In this document: positions 19,154-28,164 of the stretch, in pieces
How positions within the stretch are numbered: the first letter of the stretch is position 1
How the letters are laid out: each line of letters opens with the position of its first letter
Assembly (NCBI GenBank): GCA_016177845.1
Contig: JACOUO010000017.1
Span: 174,547 to 238,546, forward strand
Direction: 5' to 3'
DNA: 64,000 nt
Source of the DNA: Deltaproteobacteria bacterium
GTDB taxonomy: Bacteria; Desulfobacterota; GWC2-55-46
Translations under genes and position numbers: made by a program
The notes under the pieces: model-generated
The model's database searches: none
What the model was told of the DNA's origin: nothing
Seen by the model: only the letters and a program-made list of their open reading frames with translations

Positions 19154-20511
19154 CCTGTTATCTTTTTTACGCAGTCGTAAGTAACCTGAACTATCTTTTT
19201 AAGTTCGGAGTCCTTTATTGAAAGGGGCGGCATAATAACTATCACATCACCGAGCGGCCTTATCAGGACTCCATAATCCCTTGCCTCAAGGCAAGCCTTG
19301 AAAGCCACCCTGTTTTTTGACGGGAAGGGTTCTGTTGTATTCTTATCAGCTACAACCTCTATGCCTGCGACAAGCCCTATCTGCCTGACTTCTCCAACAT
19401 GAGTTAAATCCTCAAACTTCTTCAGAAGCTCTTTAAAGAGGGTTATCTTTGGCCGGAGTTTCTCTATAACCTTCTCTTTTTCAAATACTTCTATATTGGC
19501 GATTGCGGCGGCGCACCCCAGGGGATTGCCCGTATATGTATGCCCGTGGAAAAAACTTTTATATTCTTCATATTTGCCTAAAAAAGCCTTATAAATCCTG
19601 TCAGTTACCATTGTTGCGGCAAGGGGCATGTAGCCTGCGGTGAGCCCCTTGGCAAGGCAGAGCATGTCAGGGACAATGTTTTCGACCTCGCAGGCAAACA
19701 TTTTGCCTGTCCTGCCAAAGCCTGTTGCCACTTCATCGGTGATAAGAAGCACATTGTATTTTTTGGTGAGCCTCCTTACACCCTTTAAAAACCCCGGGGG
19801 CGATACGATCATCCCTGCCGCGCCTTGTATTATCGGTTCAATGACGCAGGCTGCAATCTCGTTGTGATGTTCCTTTAAGATATCCTCAAGCTTATCGAGG
19901 CAAGCAGTCTTGCAGTCCTTTTTATCTTTTTCGACAGGGCACCTGTAGCAGTAAGGGTATGGCGAACGGAAGATGTCAAAGAGGAGGGGGCGGTATTTGT
20001 TCACGAAGATATCTATCTCGCCCACGCTCATTGACCCGAAGGTATCGCCGTGGTATGCGCCTGTAAATGCAATGAACTGCCTTTTGGTATTGTTCTTTTG
20101 GGACTGCTCCCAGAACTGAAAAGCCATCTTAAGGGCTATCTCTACCGCAGTAGAGCCGTTATCAGAATAAAAGACCTTGTTAAGTCCTTTTGGGGCGATT
20201 CCAACGAGCTTTTCCGCAAGCTCTATGGAGGGGGTATTGCCAAGCCCAAGGAGGGTTGAGTGGGCGATTTTGTCCACCTGTGACTTTATTGCCCTGTCTA
20301 CCTCTTTTTTCCTGTGTCCGTGGACATTGACCCAGAGGGATGATACCCCGTCAAGGTACTTTTTCCCCTCTGTATCTATAAGATAGTTGCCCTGTCCTTT
20401 TTCAATTATGAGAGGGTCTGAGGCGAGCCATTCCTTCATCTGGGTAAAGGGATGCCAGAGGTGTTCCTTATCAAGCTTGATTAATCTCTTTGTCTTTGCG
20501 TTCATTATCAA
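19150..20511 (-). CDS. bioA: Adenosylmethionine-8-amino-7-oxononanoate aminotransferase BioA
   Basis: BioA is a PLP enzyme that aminates KAPA to DAPA. The 453-residue protein has the PLP lysine at ~288 (LAKGLTAGYMPLAA), DEVATGFGRTG, and the N-terminal substrate block WHPFTQM. An insertion at ~188-204 carries four cysteines (CYRC ... CKTAC), seen in Bacillus-type BioA and possibly a metal site. Start is the ATG at 20511 or, two codons on, 20505. It lies between bioC and bioD in the operon. Confidence 0.95.
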   Translation of the reverse strand: MIMNAKTKRLIKLDKEHLWHPFTQMKEWLASDPLIIEKGQGNYLIDTEGKKYLDGVSSLWVNVHGHRKKEVDRAIKSQVDKIAHSTLLGLGNTPSIELAEKLVGIAPKGLNKVFYSDNGSTAVEIALKMAFQFWEQSQKNNTKRQFIAFTGAYHGDTFGSMSVGEIDIFVNKYRPLLFDIFRSPYPYCYRCPVEKDKKDCKTACLDKLEDILKEHHNEIAACVIEPIIQGAAGMIVSPPGFLKGVRRLTKKYNVLLITDEVATGFGRTGKMFACEVENIVPDMLCLAKGLTAGYMPLAATMVTDRIYKAFLGKYEEYKSFFHGHTYTGNPLGCAAAIANIEVFEKEKVIEKLRPKITLFKELLKKFEDLTHVGEVRQIGLVAGIEVVADKNTTEPFPSKNRVAFKACLEARDYGVLIRPLGDVIVIMPPLSIKDSELKKIVQVTYDCVKKITG

Positions 20512-20521
20512 CCCGAAATAT

Positions 20522-21361
20522 TCAGATTTTGCAAGCTGTTACATAGATAACTTCATAGGTGGCAGTAATGCCGCCCTCAGGCCACGGGAATTCTCTGGAG
20601 TATGCCTCCTGAGCCTTTCTTAAAATAGAGCCTATGGCAAGCCCATTTTTTTCAGTCTTTACAGGAGGCGCGGCCCCGATATTTTTTAAAGTCTTAAGCA
20701 ACGCAAAGAGGCTATCGTATCTCTTTTTTATAATCCGTTTCTCTACCCCGATAATGTGCAGGCCTGCATTCTTTAAATTCATCAACAGGTTATCCACACC
20801 CTGAAATACAATAGGGGAGGGAGGAGCGGACTTAGTGCAAGCCTGAGCATAACTTGCCCGAAGCTCATATAACGTATCAGGTCCGAGGGTAGAGAAGGTA
20901 AATATACCGCCAGTCTTTAAGACCCGCTTTACCTCTTTAAAGGCGCTGAGCAGGTCTGTTGACCACTGGTAGGTGAGGCTTGAGCAGATGATATCAAAGC
21001 TTGAACCGGTAAAAGGAAGTTCATCGCAATCAGCCGTAACTCCCTGTATGTCTTTATTATTTTCAATTGCCTTATAAACCATGGGGAGGGCTATGTCTGA
21101 ACCGGTAAAAGAGGCATCGGGCAGTTCTGATCTTAAAAATCCCACAAGCCTGCCAGTGCCGCAGCCGATATCCAGAACTCTTAAGCCCTCGCCTGAGAAA
21201 ACACTTTTACCCCTTGGGGCAACAGCAAAACAGCCGTTCCTGATAATCCCGCTTATAAGGGCTGAGACCTCAAGGGCGACCTCTCTCTGCACATCCGAAT
21301 TCCCGTCATAGGTAGAGGCAGCTTTTGAGAACGATATCCTGATTGACTGCTTATCTGTCAT
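20522..21361 (-). CDS. bioC: Malonyl-ACP O-methyltransferase BioC
   Basis: BioC methylates the free carboxyl of malonyl-ACP so that fatty-acid enzymes can build pimeloyl-ACP methyl ester. The 279-residue protein has the class I SAM motif VLDIGCGTGRLVGFL and the BioC-type segments SSLTYQWSTDL and GGIFTFSTLGPDTLYEL. It overlaps the start region of the bioH-like gene by four bases (ATGA), indicating translational coupling. Confidence 0.93.
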   Translation of the reverse strand: MTDKQSIRISFSKAASTYDGNSDVQREVALEVSALISGIIRNGCFAVAPRGKSVFSGEGLRVLDIGCGTGRLVGFLRSELPDASFTGSDIALPMVYKAIENNKDIQGVTADCDELPFTGSSFDIICSSLTYQWSTDLLSAFKEVKRVLKTGGIFTFSTLGPDTLYELRASYAQACTKSAPPSPIVFQGVDNLLMNLKNAGLHIIGVEKRIIKKRYDSLFALLKTLKNIGAAPPVKTEKNGLAIGSILRKAQEAYSREFPWPEGGITATYEVIYVTACKI

Positions 21362-22149
21362 AGCTTCTCAATGAAATCCTGTACTACCTTGATAAATAAA
21401 TCTTTTTCAGTGATGAACGGGGCATGGCCCGCGTTCTCGAATACCATAAGGTCAGCCCCTTTAATATGTGACGCAAGATATCTTCCTGCCTCGACCGGGC
21501 AGACGGTATCCTTTTCGCCGTGTATGATGAGGGCGGGGATATTGATAAAGCTCAGTAGCTCCCTAAGGTCGTCATTGTAAAGGGCGCCAAGCGCGGTTGT
21601 TATCTCATTATACTTAAATGCAGGAAAACACCCCGGCACATCTGTTGAGCAAACGATGGGGCCGGGAAATTTGTATCTATCCACTAACTGTTTTGCCCCC
21701 GGTGTCTTCAGTTCCTCATCTGTAAAGCTCAGCCCGTAAAATCTTTTTAGTGTAGTTTCAGGGTCGCTTTTCATATCAAGCAGCATCCTTTTTACAAGCG
21801 CCTTGGATTGCCCGTGGGGAAAGTCGTGCCGCTGGGTAAAGCAAGGGGTTGCGCCTACAAGAACAAGGGCCTTGAAGGCATCAGGAAATTGGGTGGCTGA
21901 GGCTATCAATGCCTGTGCCCCCAAGGACCATCCAATCCCTATTACGCTCCTGTCATTTATGCCGGATATATGGTTTGAGACCTCTTTGACAGCGGGTTTT
22001 AAGTCCGGCTCAGTCCATTTTTCTTTTCCGCCGTGTCCGGGCAGGTTCATGTTGATGGTGCGCTTGCCATTGGCAATAGGTTTTAAATGCCCTTCCCAGA
22101 CCCAGTTGTCTGTGGCCCATCCGTGGATAAATAAGAAGGTCTCAGCCAT
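21358..22149 (-). CDS. bioH: Pimeloyl-ACP methyl ester esterase, BioH-like
   Basis: The 263-residue alpha/beta hydrolase has the nucleophile elbow GWSLG (Ser75), an Asp in HGEKDTVCP and His in NAGHAPF, giving a complete triad, and starts FLFIHGWATDNWVW as BioH proteins do. BioH removes the methyl ester added by BioC and ends pimeloyl synthesis. Being sandwiched between bioF (8-base overlap) and bioC in the operon strongly supports this role. Other unrelated esterases (BioG, BioV) can replace BioH in other species, but the sequence looks BioH-type. Confidence 0.88.
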   Translation of the reverse strand: MAETFLFIHGWATDNWVWEGHLKPIANGKRTINMNLPGHGGKEKWTEPDLKPAVKEVSNHISGINDRSVIGIGWSLGAQALIASATQFPDAFKALVLVGATPCFTQRHDFPHGQSKALVKRMLLDMKSDPETTLKRFYGLSFTDEELKTPGAKQLVDRYKFPGPIVCSTDVPGCFPAFKYNEITTALGALYNDDLRELLSFINIPALIIHGEKDTVCPVEAGRYLASHIKGADLMVFENAGHAPFITEKDLFIKVVQDFIEKL

Positions 22150-23296
22150 TGAACACCTCTTTTATGGAATTTAACGCCTGCGTCAGGTCTGCTTTAGAAT
22201 GCGTAGCCATCACAGTGAGTCTCAGTCTTGAGGTATCTTCAGGCACGGTGGGGGGCCTTATACCCTGTATGAATACGCCCCTTTCAAGGAGCTTTTTGCT
22301 TGCCTCCATAGTCTTTTCAGCCTTGCCTACGAATATCGGGATTATCTGAGTAAGGCTGCCCATTGTATCAAGCCCAGCGTCTTTAAGCCCCTCTCTCATG
22401 AAAGAGATATTGTCTGAAAGATTTTTTATAAGATATGGATTTTCTTCCACTAAGTCTATAGCCTTTGTAGCTGCCGCACAGACTGACGGAGGCAGTGCCG
22501 TTGTAAATATGAACGGCCTTGCCTTTGATATGAGCAGGTCGATAAGCTCTGCGCTTCCTGCTATGAATGCGCCAAAAGACCCAAGAGCCTTGCCCAAGGT
22601 GCCCATCTGGATTACGGAGGGGTGTTTTATCCCGAAGTGCTCAAGAGTGCCCCTTCCGCCTTTTCCAAGTACGCCTGTGGCGTGCGCGTCATCTATTATG
22701 AGGGTAGCCCCATACCTGTCAAGCAAAGGCACGATTTGGGGCAGGGGGGCAATTGTCCCATCCATGCTGAAGACTCCGTCAGTTATGATGAGCTTTTTCC
22801 TGGATTTTGAAGCCTTGAGCATACCCTCAAGGGATTCGATATCCCTGTTAGGATACCTCTTTACGTTGGCCCTGCTCAGGATGCAGGCATCTACAATCGA
22901 GGCATGGTTGAGTTTATCCGAGAATATATCTGTATGCCTGTCGGCAATGGCCGAGATGCAGCCGAGATTCGCGTTGTACCCTGAGTTGAAAAGAAGGACT
23001 GCTTCAGCCCTCTTGAACAGCTTTATCCTCTCTTCAAGGATGATATGCGGCTCCATATTTCCTGATACAAGGCGCGAGGCACCTGCGCCGAAGCCATACT
23101 CTTCTATGGCCTTTATGGCAGCCTCTTTAACCGCAGGGTGGTTTGCAAGCCCAAGGTAATCGTTAGAGCAAAGCAGTATTACTTCCTGCCCGTCTATCCT
23201 TACACTTGTGCCCTGCGGCCCCTCTACAAGCTTAAGGGTTCTTCTTAGGCCTGAGGCTGTAAGTTTCGATAATTCCTCAATAATATGAGAGTTCAT
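22142..23296 (-). CDS. bioF: 8-amino-7-oxononanoate synthase BioF
   Basis: BioF condenses pimeloyl-ACP with alanine to KAPA. The 384-residue PLP enzyme has the Schiff-base lysine at 236 (MGTLGKALGSFG), DDAHATGVLG, and GFGAGASRLVSG. It is the second gene of the operon, 19 bases after bioB, and overlaps the bioH start by eight bases. No strong ribosome site precedes its ATG. Confidence 0.95.
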   Translation of the reverse strand: MNSHIIEELSKLTASGLRRTLKLVEGPQGTSVRIDGQEVILLCSNDYLGLANHPAVKEAAIKAIEEYGFGAGASRLVSGNMEPHIILEERIKLFKRAEAVLLFNSGYNANLGCISAIADRHTDIFSDKLNHASIVDACILSRANVKRYPNRDIESLEGMLKASKSRKKLIITDGVFSMDGTIAPLPQIVPLLDRYGATLIIDDAHATGVLGKGGRGTLEHFGIKHPSVIQMGTLGKALGSFGAFIAGSAELIDLLISKARPFIFTTALPPSVCAAATKAIDLVEENPYLIKNLSDNISFMREGLKDAGLDTMGSLTQIIPIFVGKAEKTMEASKKLLERGVFIQGIRPPTVPEDTSRLRLTVMATHSKADLTQALNSIKEVFNG

Positions 23297-23315
23297 TTAT
23301 GGTAGCAGCCCTGCG

Positions 23316-24305
23316 TCAGTGAGAATGGCCTCTGGGCCTAAGCCCAAGGTCTGTAAGCATCTGCAGGTCTTCCTTGGGCTCTCTGCCCTTTGTCGTAAGG
23401 TAATTGCCGACCATCATGCCGTTTGCTCCTGCGGCAAAGATAAGAGGCTGAAGGTCCCTTAAGTTCACCTGTCTGCCTCCGCACACAACGATATCTTTTT
23501 TCGGCAGCATGAGCCTGAAAAGGGCGATGATTTTAAGGCATTCAAAAGGCGTGAGGAAGTTTGCTGCCTCAAGAGGCGTGCCCGGCCTCGGGTTCAGGAA
23601 ATTGATGGGTATTGAGTCCACATCAAGCTCTTTGAGAGTCGAGGCAAGCTCTATCCTGTCAGCCCAGGACTCCCCAAGCCCGAATATGCCGCCCGAGCAT
23701 ACATAAAAGCCAAGTTCCTTGGCAGTCCGTACTACTTCTACATCATCGTCATATTTATGGGTGGTGCATATTTTCGGGAAAAAACTTCTGCCAACCTCAA
23801 GGTTATGGTGATAGCTCTCAAGACCGCTGTTCTTTAATTTCTTAAGGGTTTCCTGGGTTAGCATGCCGAGGGAGGCGCACCTTTCCATGCCTACGGACTC
23901 TTTCATAGACTCAAGGGTCTCAACGAGGACTGAGATGTCTTTGTCTTTTTCTATTTTGGAGCCGCTTGTTACTATTGAGAACTCCCTTGCGCCGAAGCCT
24001 TCGGCTTCCTTTGCCGCACTTACAAGTTTATCGGCAGGCGACATGGGGTATTCGTTAACTCCTGTATTGTATTTTACGGACTGCGAGCAGAATGAACAGT
24101 CCTCCTTGCAAAGCCCGCTTTTGGCATTCACAATTGAGCAGAGGTTTACATCCACTCCTTTATGGAGTCCGCGTATCTTCTCTGTTACAGAAAGTATCTC
24201 ATAGATGTTTCTTTCAGGCAGGGCGGCAAACTCTTTTGCCTCAATCGGGTCTAATCCCTCCGCGCTCATGCCCCGTTCAAGGGCTTTTCTTAATATTTCC
24301 AGCAT
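23316..24305 (-). CDS. bioB: Biotin synthase BioB
   Basis: BioB is a radical-SAM enzyme that inserts sulfur into dethiobiotin. The 329-residue protein has the cluster motif CxxxCxxC (Cys66, Cys70, Cys73), the YNTGVNEYPMS segment, SGGIFGLGES and the NFLNPRPGTPLE block. It is the first gene of bioBFHCAD and follows a BirA-type operator. Confidence 0.96.
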   Translation of the reverse strand: MLEILRKALERGMSAEGLDPIEAKEFAALPERNIYEILSVTEKIRGLHKGVDVNLCSIVNAKSGLCKEDCSFCSQSVKYNTGVNEYPMSPADKLVSAAKEAEGFGAREFSIVTSGSKIEKDKDISVLVETLESMKESVGMERCASLGMLTQETLKKLKNSGLESYHHNLEVGRSFFPKICTTHKYDDDVEVVRTAKELGFYVCSGGIFGLGESWADRIELASTLKELDVDSIPINFLNPRPGTPLEAANFLTPFECLKIIALFRLMLPKKDIVVCGGRQVNLRDLQPLIFAAGANGMMVGNYLTTKGREPKEDLQMLTDLGLRPRGHSH

Positions 24306-24362
24306 ATGTTATTCCGTTCACAAGATAATTATGTACAAACAACTCCAATAACATAGAAATAA

Positions 24363-24403
24363 GCTGATTGTCAACTTAAAGATGGCAAGGGTTGACAATC
24401 AGC
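24363..24403 (-). promoter_or_regulatory. BirA-type biotin operator upstream of bioB
   Basis: A perfect 13-bp inverted repeat (24363-24375 and 24391-24403) with a 15-bp spacer contains TTGTCAAC-N15-GTTGACAA, which fits the known BirA box pattern TTGTnAAC-N14-16-GTTnACAA. On the bioB strand the inner arm contains TTGACA, a likely -35, so binding would block RNA polymerase. It sits ~58 bases before the bioB start. The birA gene is not in the window. Confidence 0.88.
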
Positions 24404-24509
24404 ATCCTTCAATGCGGATTTTTGATAACACAGCGGAATCAATTGGAAATAAGTGATGAGGCTTCCTAAGTGCAAAAACAATCCACCATGTTGATAATCT
24501 GTGGATATC

Positions 24510-25049
24510 TCAGGCTGGCTCGCAGCTCTTCAGGGGCTTGCAATTGACATCGACACCAAGCTCTTTACAGGTTGCTCTGAGGCTGTTCTTGAACCCCTTC
24601 AGGTCCTCGGTTGAGGCGGCATGCGCCTCAATGACCATTACAAAAAGGGTGCTGCCGTCTTTTGCCGGTATTGTCTTTGTCTCAAGCTCTATTATGCTTA
24701 TACCGGATTGTGAAAGGAGGTCAGAGATCTTAAAGAGTACGCCCGGCCTGTCAACACCGTGGAGGGTAATGAGGCTGTTGGGCTGAAGGAGATGCTCTAC
24801 CCTTTTGCCGAGCTCTTTTACAATGATGTCGAAGTTAAATGCCTTTTCAATCTTTTTGAGGTCTTTAATGAGTGAGTCTCTTTTTTTCGCGGACGGGGTA
24901 GAGATTATCAGGATGATAGCAAAGCTGTCCTCGATAACCGTCATTATGGAATCTCCGATGGAGCAATCATGCTCAAATAAAGACTTGGACAGGGCCGCTA
25001 CGATGCAGGTCTTATCAGGCCCTATTGCAATCAACGCATTTCTTTTCAT
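24510..25049 (-). CDS. Two-ACT-domain protein, GcvR-like
   Basis: The 179-residue protein is made of two ACT domains (about residues 3-80 and 93-170; the second begins ITLHGVDRPGVLFKISDLL). The layout matches GcvR-type proteins, which bind amino acids and act as regulators through protein contacts; no DNA-binding domain is present. It lies 44 bases downstream of rarA on the same strand, so it may be co-transcribed. Which ligand it senses cannot be read from sequence. Confidence 0.75.
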   Translation of the reverse strand: MKRNALIAIGPDKTCIVAALSKSLFEHDCSIGDSIMTVIEDSFAIILIISTPSAKKRDSLIKDLKKIEKAFNFDIIVKELGKRVEHLLQPNSLITLHGVDRPGVLFKISDLLSQSGISIIELETKTIPAKDGSTLFVMVIEAHAASTEDLKGFKNSLRATCKELGVDVNCKPLKSCEPA

Positions 25050-25093
25050 ATTCCTCCATTATAGTTCCGGTAAAAAAAACACAGGGAGGGGTT

Positions 25094-26404
25094 TCATTTC
25101 TTTCTTTTTTTCAGATTTTCGGTAATCTCCTTTTCATACCCCCTTTCAGAAGGTTTGTAATATGTTTTACCCTTGAGCCTCTCAGGCAGGTAATCCTGCT
25201 CAATTGTTGCGCCCTTGTAATTATGCGGATATTTGTAGCCTTTTGAGTAGCCAAGGTCTTTCATGAGCCTTGTCGGTGCATTCCTTATGTGCATGGGAAC
25301 AGGCAGAGGCCCGCTTCTCTTTACATCTTCAGATGCTTCCAGGTATGCCATATAAGAGGCATTGCTCTTTGGGGCTGAGGCAAGATAGGTAACGCCTTGG
25401 GCAAGAGGTATCCACCCCTCAGGCATTCCTATGAAATCAACCGCGTCCTTGACCGATATTGCGATGCTTAACGCCCTCGGGTCGGCATTGCCGATGTCTT
25501 CTGAGGCGAATATTACCATCCTTCTTGCTATGAAAAGAGGGTCTTCCCCTGCTTCCAGCATCCTTGCCAGCCAATAGAGCGCGGCATCAGGGTCGCTCCC
25601 CCTCATTGATTTTATGAAGGCTGAGATTACATTGTAATGCTCTTCCCCTCCCTTGTCATAGAGGAGGGCCTTTTTCTGCATGGCCTCGGTAGCCGCATCA
25701 AGGGTTATGTTTTTGGCCCCGTTTTCATCCTGCTCGGCTATCATGTAAGCGGTCTCAATGGTATTCAGCGCACTCCTTGCGTCCCCCTGCGAGCTTTCAG
25801 AGAGGAAATCAATCACATCTTTATCGATATGGGCTGGAATGTTTCCAAGCCCGTTCTTTTTATCCTCAATCGCCCTCTCAAGGATCTTTTTGATGGACTC
25901 AGTTGTGAGCACCTCAAGCACAAGCACCTTGCACCTTGAAAGGAGAGGGGCGTTGACCTCGAAGGAAGGGTTTTCAGTGGTTGCGCCTATAAGGGTTATT
26001 GTGCCGTCCTCGACACTGTGGAGGAACGCGTCCTGCTGGGCTTTGTTGAACCTGTGTATCTCATCCACAAAGAGCACGGTCTTTTTGCCGTACCTAAGGT
26101 TTTCTTTCGCTATTTTAACTACTTCCCTGATTTCTTTGACACCGGACAGTACTGCCGAGAACTCAATGAAATCAGCCTTTGACGCCTCAGCCACTATTCG
26201 GGCAAGCGTGGTCTTACCTGTGCCCGGAGGCCCCCAGAGTATCATCGAAGGCAGTTCGCCTTTTTTAATGACCCTGTTAAGGAATTTACCTTCAGCTATG
26301 AGATGTTCCTGCCCGACAAAATCACCTATAGCCCTCGGTCTCATCCTGTCGGCGAGGGGAGAGGCGGAATTATCTTCTTTTTCTCTTGCAAATAAATCAT
26401 CCAT
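25094..26404 (-). CDS. rarA: Replication-associated recombination protein RarA/MgsA
   Basis: RarA is a clamp-loader-like AAA+ ATPase acting at stalled replication forks. The 436-residue protein has Walker A GPPGTGKTT (Lys64), Walker B LFVDEIHRF (Asp114, Glu115), the sensor segment GATTENPSFEVN, and the family C-terminus with YPHNY and QDYLPERLKG. It is divergent from nadD. Confidence 0.94.
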   Translation of the reverse strand: MDDLFAREKEDNSASPLADRMRPRAIGDFVGQEHLIAEGKFLNRVIKKGELPSMILWGPPGTGKTTLARIVAEASKADFIEFSAVLSGVKEIREVVKIAKENLRYGKKTVLFVDEIHRFNKAQQDAFLHSVEDGTITLIGATTENPSFEVNAPLLSRCKVLVLEVLTTESIKKILERAIEDKKNGLGNIPAHIDKDVIDFLSESSQGDARSALNTIETAYMIAEQDENGAKNITLDAATEAMQKKALLYDKGGEEHYNVISAFIKSMRGSDPDAALYWLARMLEAGEDPLFIARRMVIFASEDIGNADPRALSIAISVKDAVDFIGMPEGWIPLAQGVTYLASAPKSNASYMAYLEASEDVKRSGPLPVPMHIRNAPTRLMKDLGYSKGYKYPHNYKGATIEQDYLPERLKGKTYYKPSERGYEKEITENLKKRKK

Positions 26405-26457
26405 TATGAAATTCTACTATACTATAGAGGTGAAAGGCAAGTAGGCAGAAAAACCGT

Positions 26458-26486
26458 TTGACACTAAAATTTTAATCGGATAGCAT
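26458..26486 (+). promoter_or_regulatory. Sigma-70 promoter of nadD
   Basis: TTGACA (26458-26463), a 17-bp spacer and TAGCAT (26481-26486) lie 34 bases before the nadD start, an excellent housekeeping promoter. Confidence 0.72.
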
Positions 26487-26519
26487 ATTTATCTGATTTA
26501 ACAGACAAAAGGAATCAAT

Positions 26520-27161
26520 ATGAAAATCGCTGTAATAGGGGGAACCTTTAACCCCATACATTACGGGCATCTGAGGATTGCTGAAGAGGCAAGGGAGGCG
26601 CTGGGCCTGGATAAGGTTGCGTTCATGCCAACATACATAACCCCGCATAAGGCTGATGAGACGCTTTCTTCCCCTCTTACCCGGCTTGAGATGGTGAAGC
26701 TCGCAATAAAAGATAACCCGTGTTTTGTGGCATCCGACCTTGAGGTAAAAAGGGGCGGAAGGTCTTACACCATAGAGACGGTCACGGAACTTAAGGATAA
26801 TCTGCCCGATACGGAGATAAGCCTCATCATCGGAAATGATTCATTCAATGACATCACCTCATGGTACAGGTATGAGGAACTCTTCAGGCTTGTAAGCTTT
26901 ATAGTGATCCCAAGGCCGGGTTATCCGATAAAAAGCCCGGATGAAGCGCTTCCGGTTGAATTGGCAAAGAACTTCTGGTATGATTCCAAAACGGATTCCT
27001 ACAGGAATTCCAATGGAAATACTATTACTTACCTTGATACCACCCTCTTAGACATTTCTTCTTCAGACATAAGAAAGAGGGTGAGGGCAGGCAGGTCCAT
27101 AAAATACCTCGTACCCGATATCATAATCGAGTACATAGCAAAATTAGGTCTTTATAAATAA
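26520..27161 (+). CDS. nadD: Nicotinate-nucleotide adenylyltransferase NadD
   Basis: NadD makes deamido-NAD from nicotinate mononucleotide and ATP. The 213-residue protein begins with the nucleotidyltransferase motif GGTFNPIHYGH (His14, His17) and ends with the SSSDIRKRVRAG motif. The ATG has AAAGGA upstream. It heads a nadD-rsfS-rlmH-lapAB-gpmI cluster; nadD-rsfS-rlmH is a common bacterial arrangement. Confidence 0.95.
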   Translation: MKIAVIGGTFNPIHYGHLRIAEEAREALGLDKVAFMPTYITPHKADETLSSPLTRLEMVKLAIKDNPCFVASDLEVKRGGRSYTIETVTELKDNLPDTEISLIIGNDSFNDITSWYRYEELFRLVSFIVIPRPGYPIKSPDEALPVELAKNFWYDSKTDSYRNSNGNTITYLDTTLLDISSSDIRKRVRAGRSIKYLVPDIIIEYIAKLGLYK

Positions 27162-27185
27162 TCAGGAAAAAAGGAGATACTTACT

Positions 27186-27665
27186 CTGGAACCGAAAAAG
27201 AAAGCACTTGAAATAGCAAAGCTCGCATTGGATAAGCAGGCGAGCAAGGTCGTGATACTCAATATCAAAAAGCTCTCCGCAGTTTCCGACTATGTCCTTA
27301 TCTGCAGCGCTGAATCAGAAAGGCAGGTTCAGGCAATCGCTTACTCCATAGAGGATGGGCTGAGAAAACAGAATGAACGCCCGCTCGGCATGGAAGGCTT
27401 GACCGAGGGCAAGTGGGCGCTCATGGACTACAATGATGTCGTGGTCCACATATTCCTTGACCCCATCAGGGAGTTCTACAACCTCGAAGGGTTGTGGGCA
27501 GAAGCCCCTTCTACCACTGTTAAGGATAAGCCCAGGCGCGCACCCAAGGCCGAGGCAGCACTAAAGGCCGCAGCCCCGAAAAAGAAGGCGGCCCCCAAAA
27601 AGGCAACTGCCGTAAAAAAGGCCGCTCCCAAAGCGAAAGCAAAGCCCCGTAAAAAAGGCGAATAG
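27186..27665 (+). CDS. rsfS: Ribosomal silencing factor RsfS with Lys/Ala-rich tail
   Basis: RsfS binds ribosomal protein uL14 and keeps subunits apart in starvation. The conserved domain covers residues 1-115 (KKALEIAKLALDKQ, SDYVLICSAESERQVQAIA, WALMDYNDVVVHIF). The likely start is CTG at 27186: it is nine bases after AAGGAG and is needed to include the conserved first helix, while the in-frame TTG at 27228 would cut it off and has no ribosome site. The protein would have 159 residues. The last ~40 residues are almost only Lys, Ala and Pro, like histone-H1-type tails, and are not part of the usual family. Confidence 0.88.
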   Translation: MEPKKKALEIAKLALDKQASKVVILNIKKLSAVSDYVLICSAESERQVQAIAYSIEDGLRKQNERPLGMEGLTEGKWALMDYNDVVVHIFLDPIREFYNLEGLWAEAPSTTVKDKPRRAPKAEAALKAAAPKKKAAPKKATAVKKAAPKAKAKPRKKGE

Positions 27666-27677
27666 GCCTTAACCGAT

Positions 27678-28148
27678 TTGAAGATAACTTTCATAAGCGT
27701 CGGCAGCATTAAAAAGGGCTATTACAAGGAAGGCATTGAGGAGTACCTCAAGCGCATAAAAAAATACTCTCCCGTCGAAGCAGTCGAGGCGAAGGATGAG
27801 TCGTCATCCATCAAGATGCCCAAGGACGACATCCTAAAAAAAGAGGGAGAGAGAATATTAAAGAAGATAAACGAGGCGGACTTTGTTGTAGTCCTCGCTG
27901 ATAAAGGCAGGCAGTTTACTTCACACGCTCTGGCAGAGTTCATAAGCGATTTCATGGCAGGCGGTAAAAAAAACCTCTGTTTTGTGATAGGGGGCGCATG
28001 GGGCCTCCATCAGTCGGTATATGACAGGGCAGACCTTACAATGTCGCTCTCATCAATGACCCTGCCTCATGAGCTCGCGAGGCTGGTCCTCTCAGAACAG
28101 GTTTACAGGGCTTTCACCATCATCAGGGGAGAGCCGTACTCACACTAA
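27678..28148 (+). CDS. rlmH: 23S rRNA (pseudouridine1915-N3)-methyltransferase RlmH
   Basis: RlmH methylates pseudouridine 1915 in helix 69 of 23S rRNA. The 156-residue SPOUT-family protein has the knot motif FVIGGAWGLHQSVYDRADL and the terminal LSEQVYRAFTIIRGEPYSH, which are diagnostic. It starts with TTG at 27678, 12 bases after rsfS, without a clear ribosome site, so it may be coupled to rsfS translation. Confidence 0.94.
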   Translation: MKITFISVGSIKKGYYKEGIEEYLKRIKKYSPVEAVEAKDESSSIKMPKDDILKKEGERILKKINEADFVVVLADKGRQFTSHALAEFISDFMAGGKKNLCFVIGGAWGLHQSVYDRADLTMSLSSMTLPHELARLVLSEQVYRAFTIIRGEPYSH

Positions 28149-28164
28149 GGAATCGGGGTAGATA

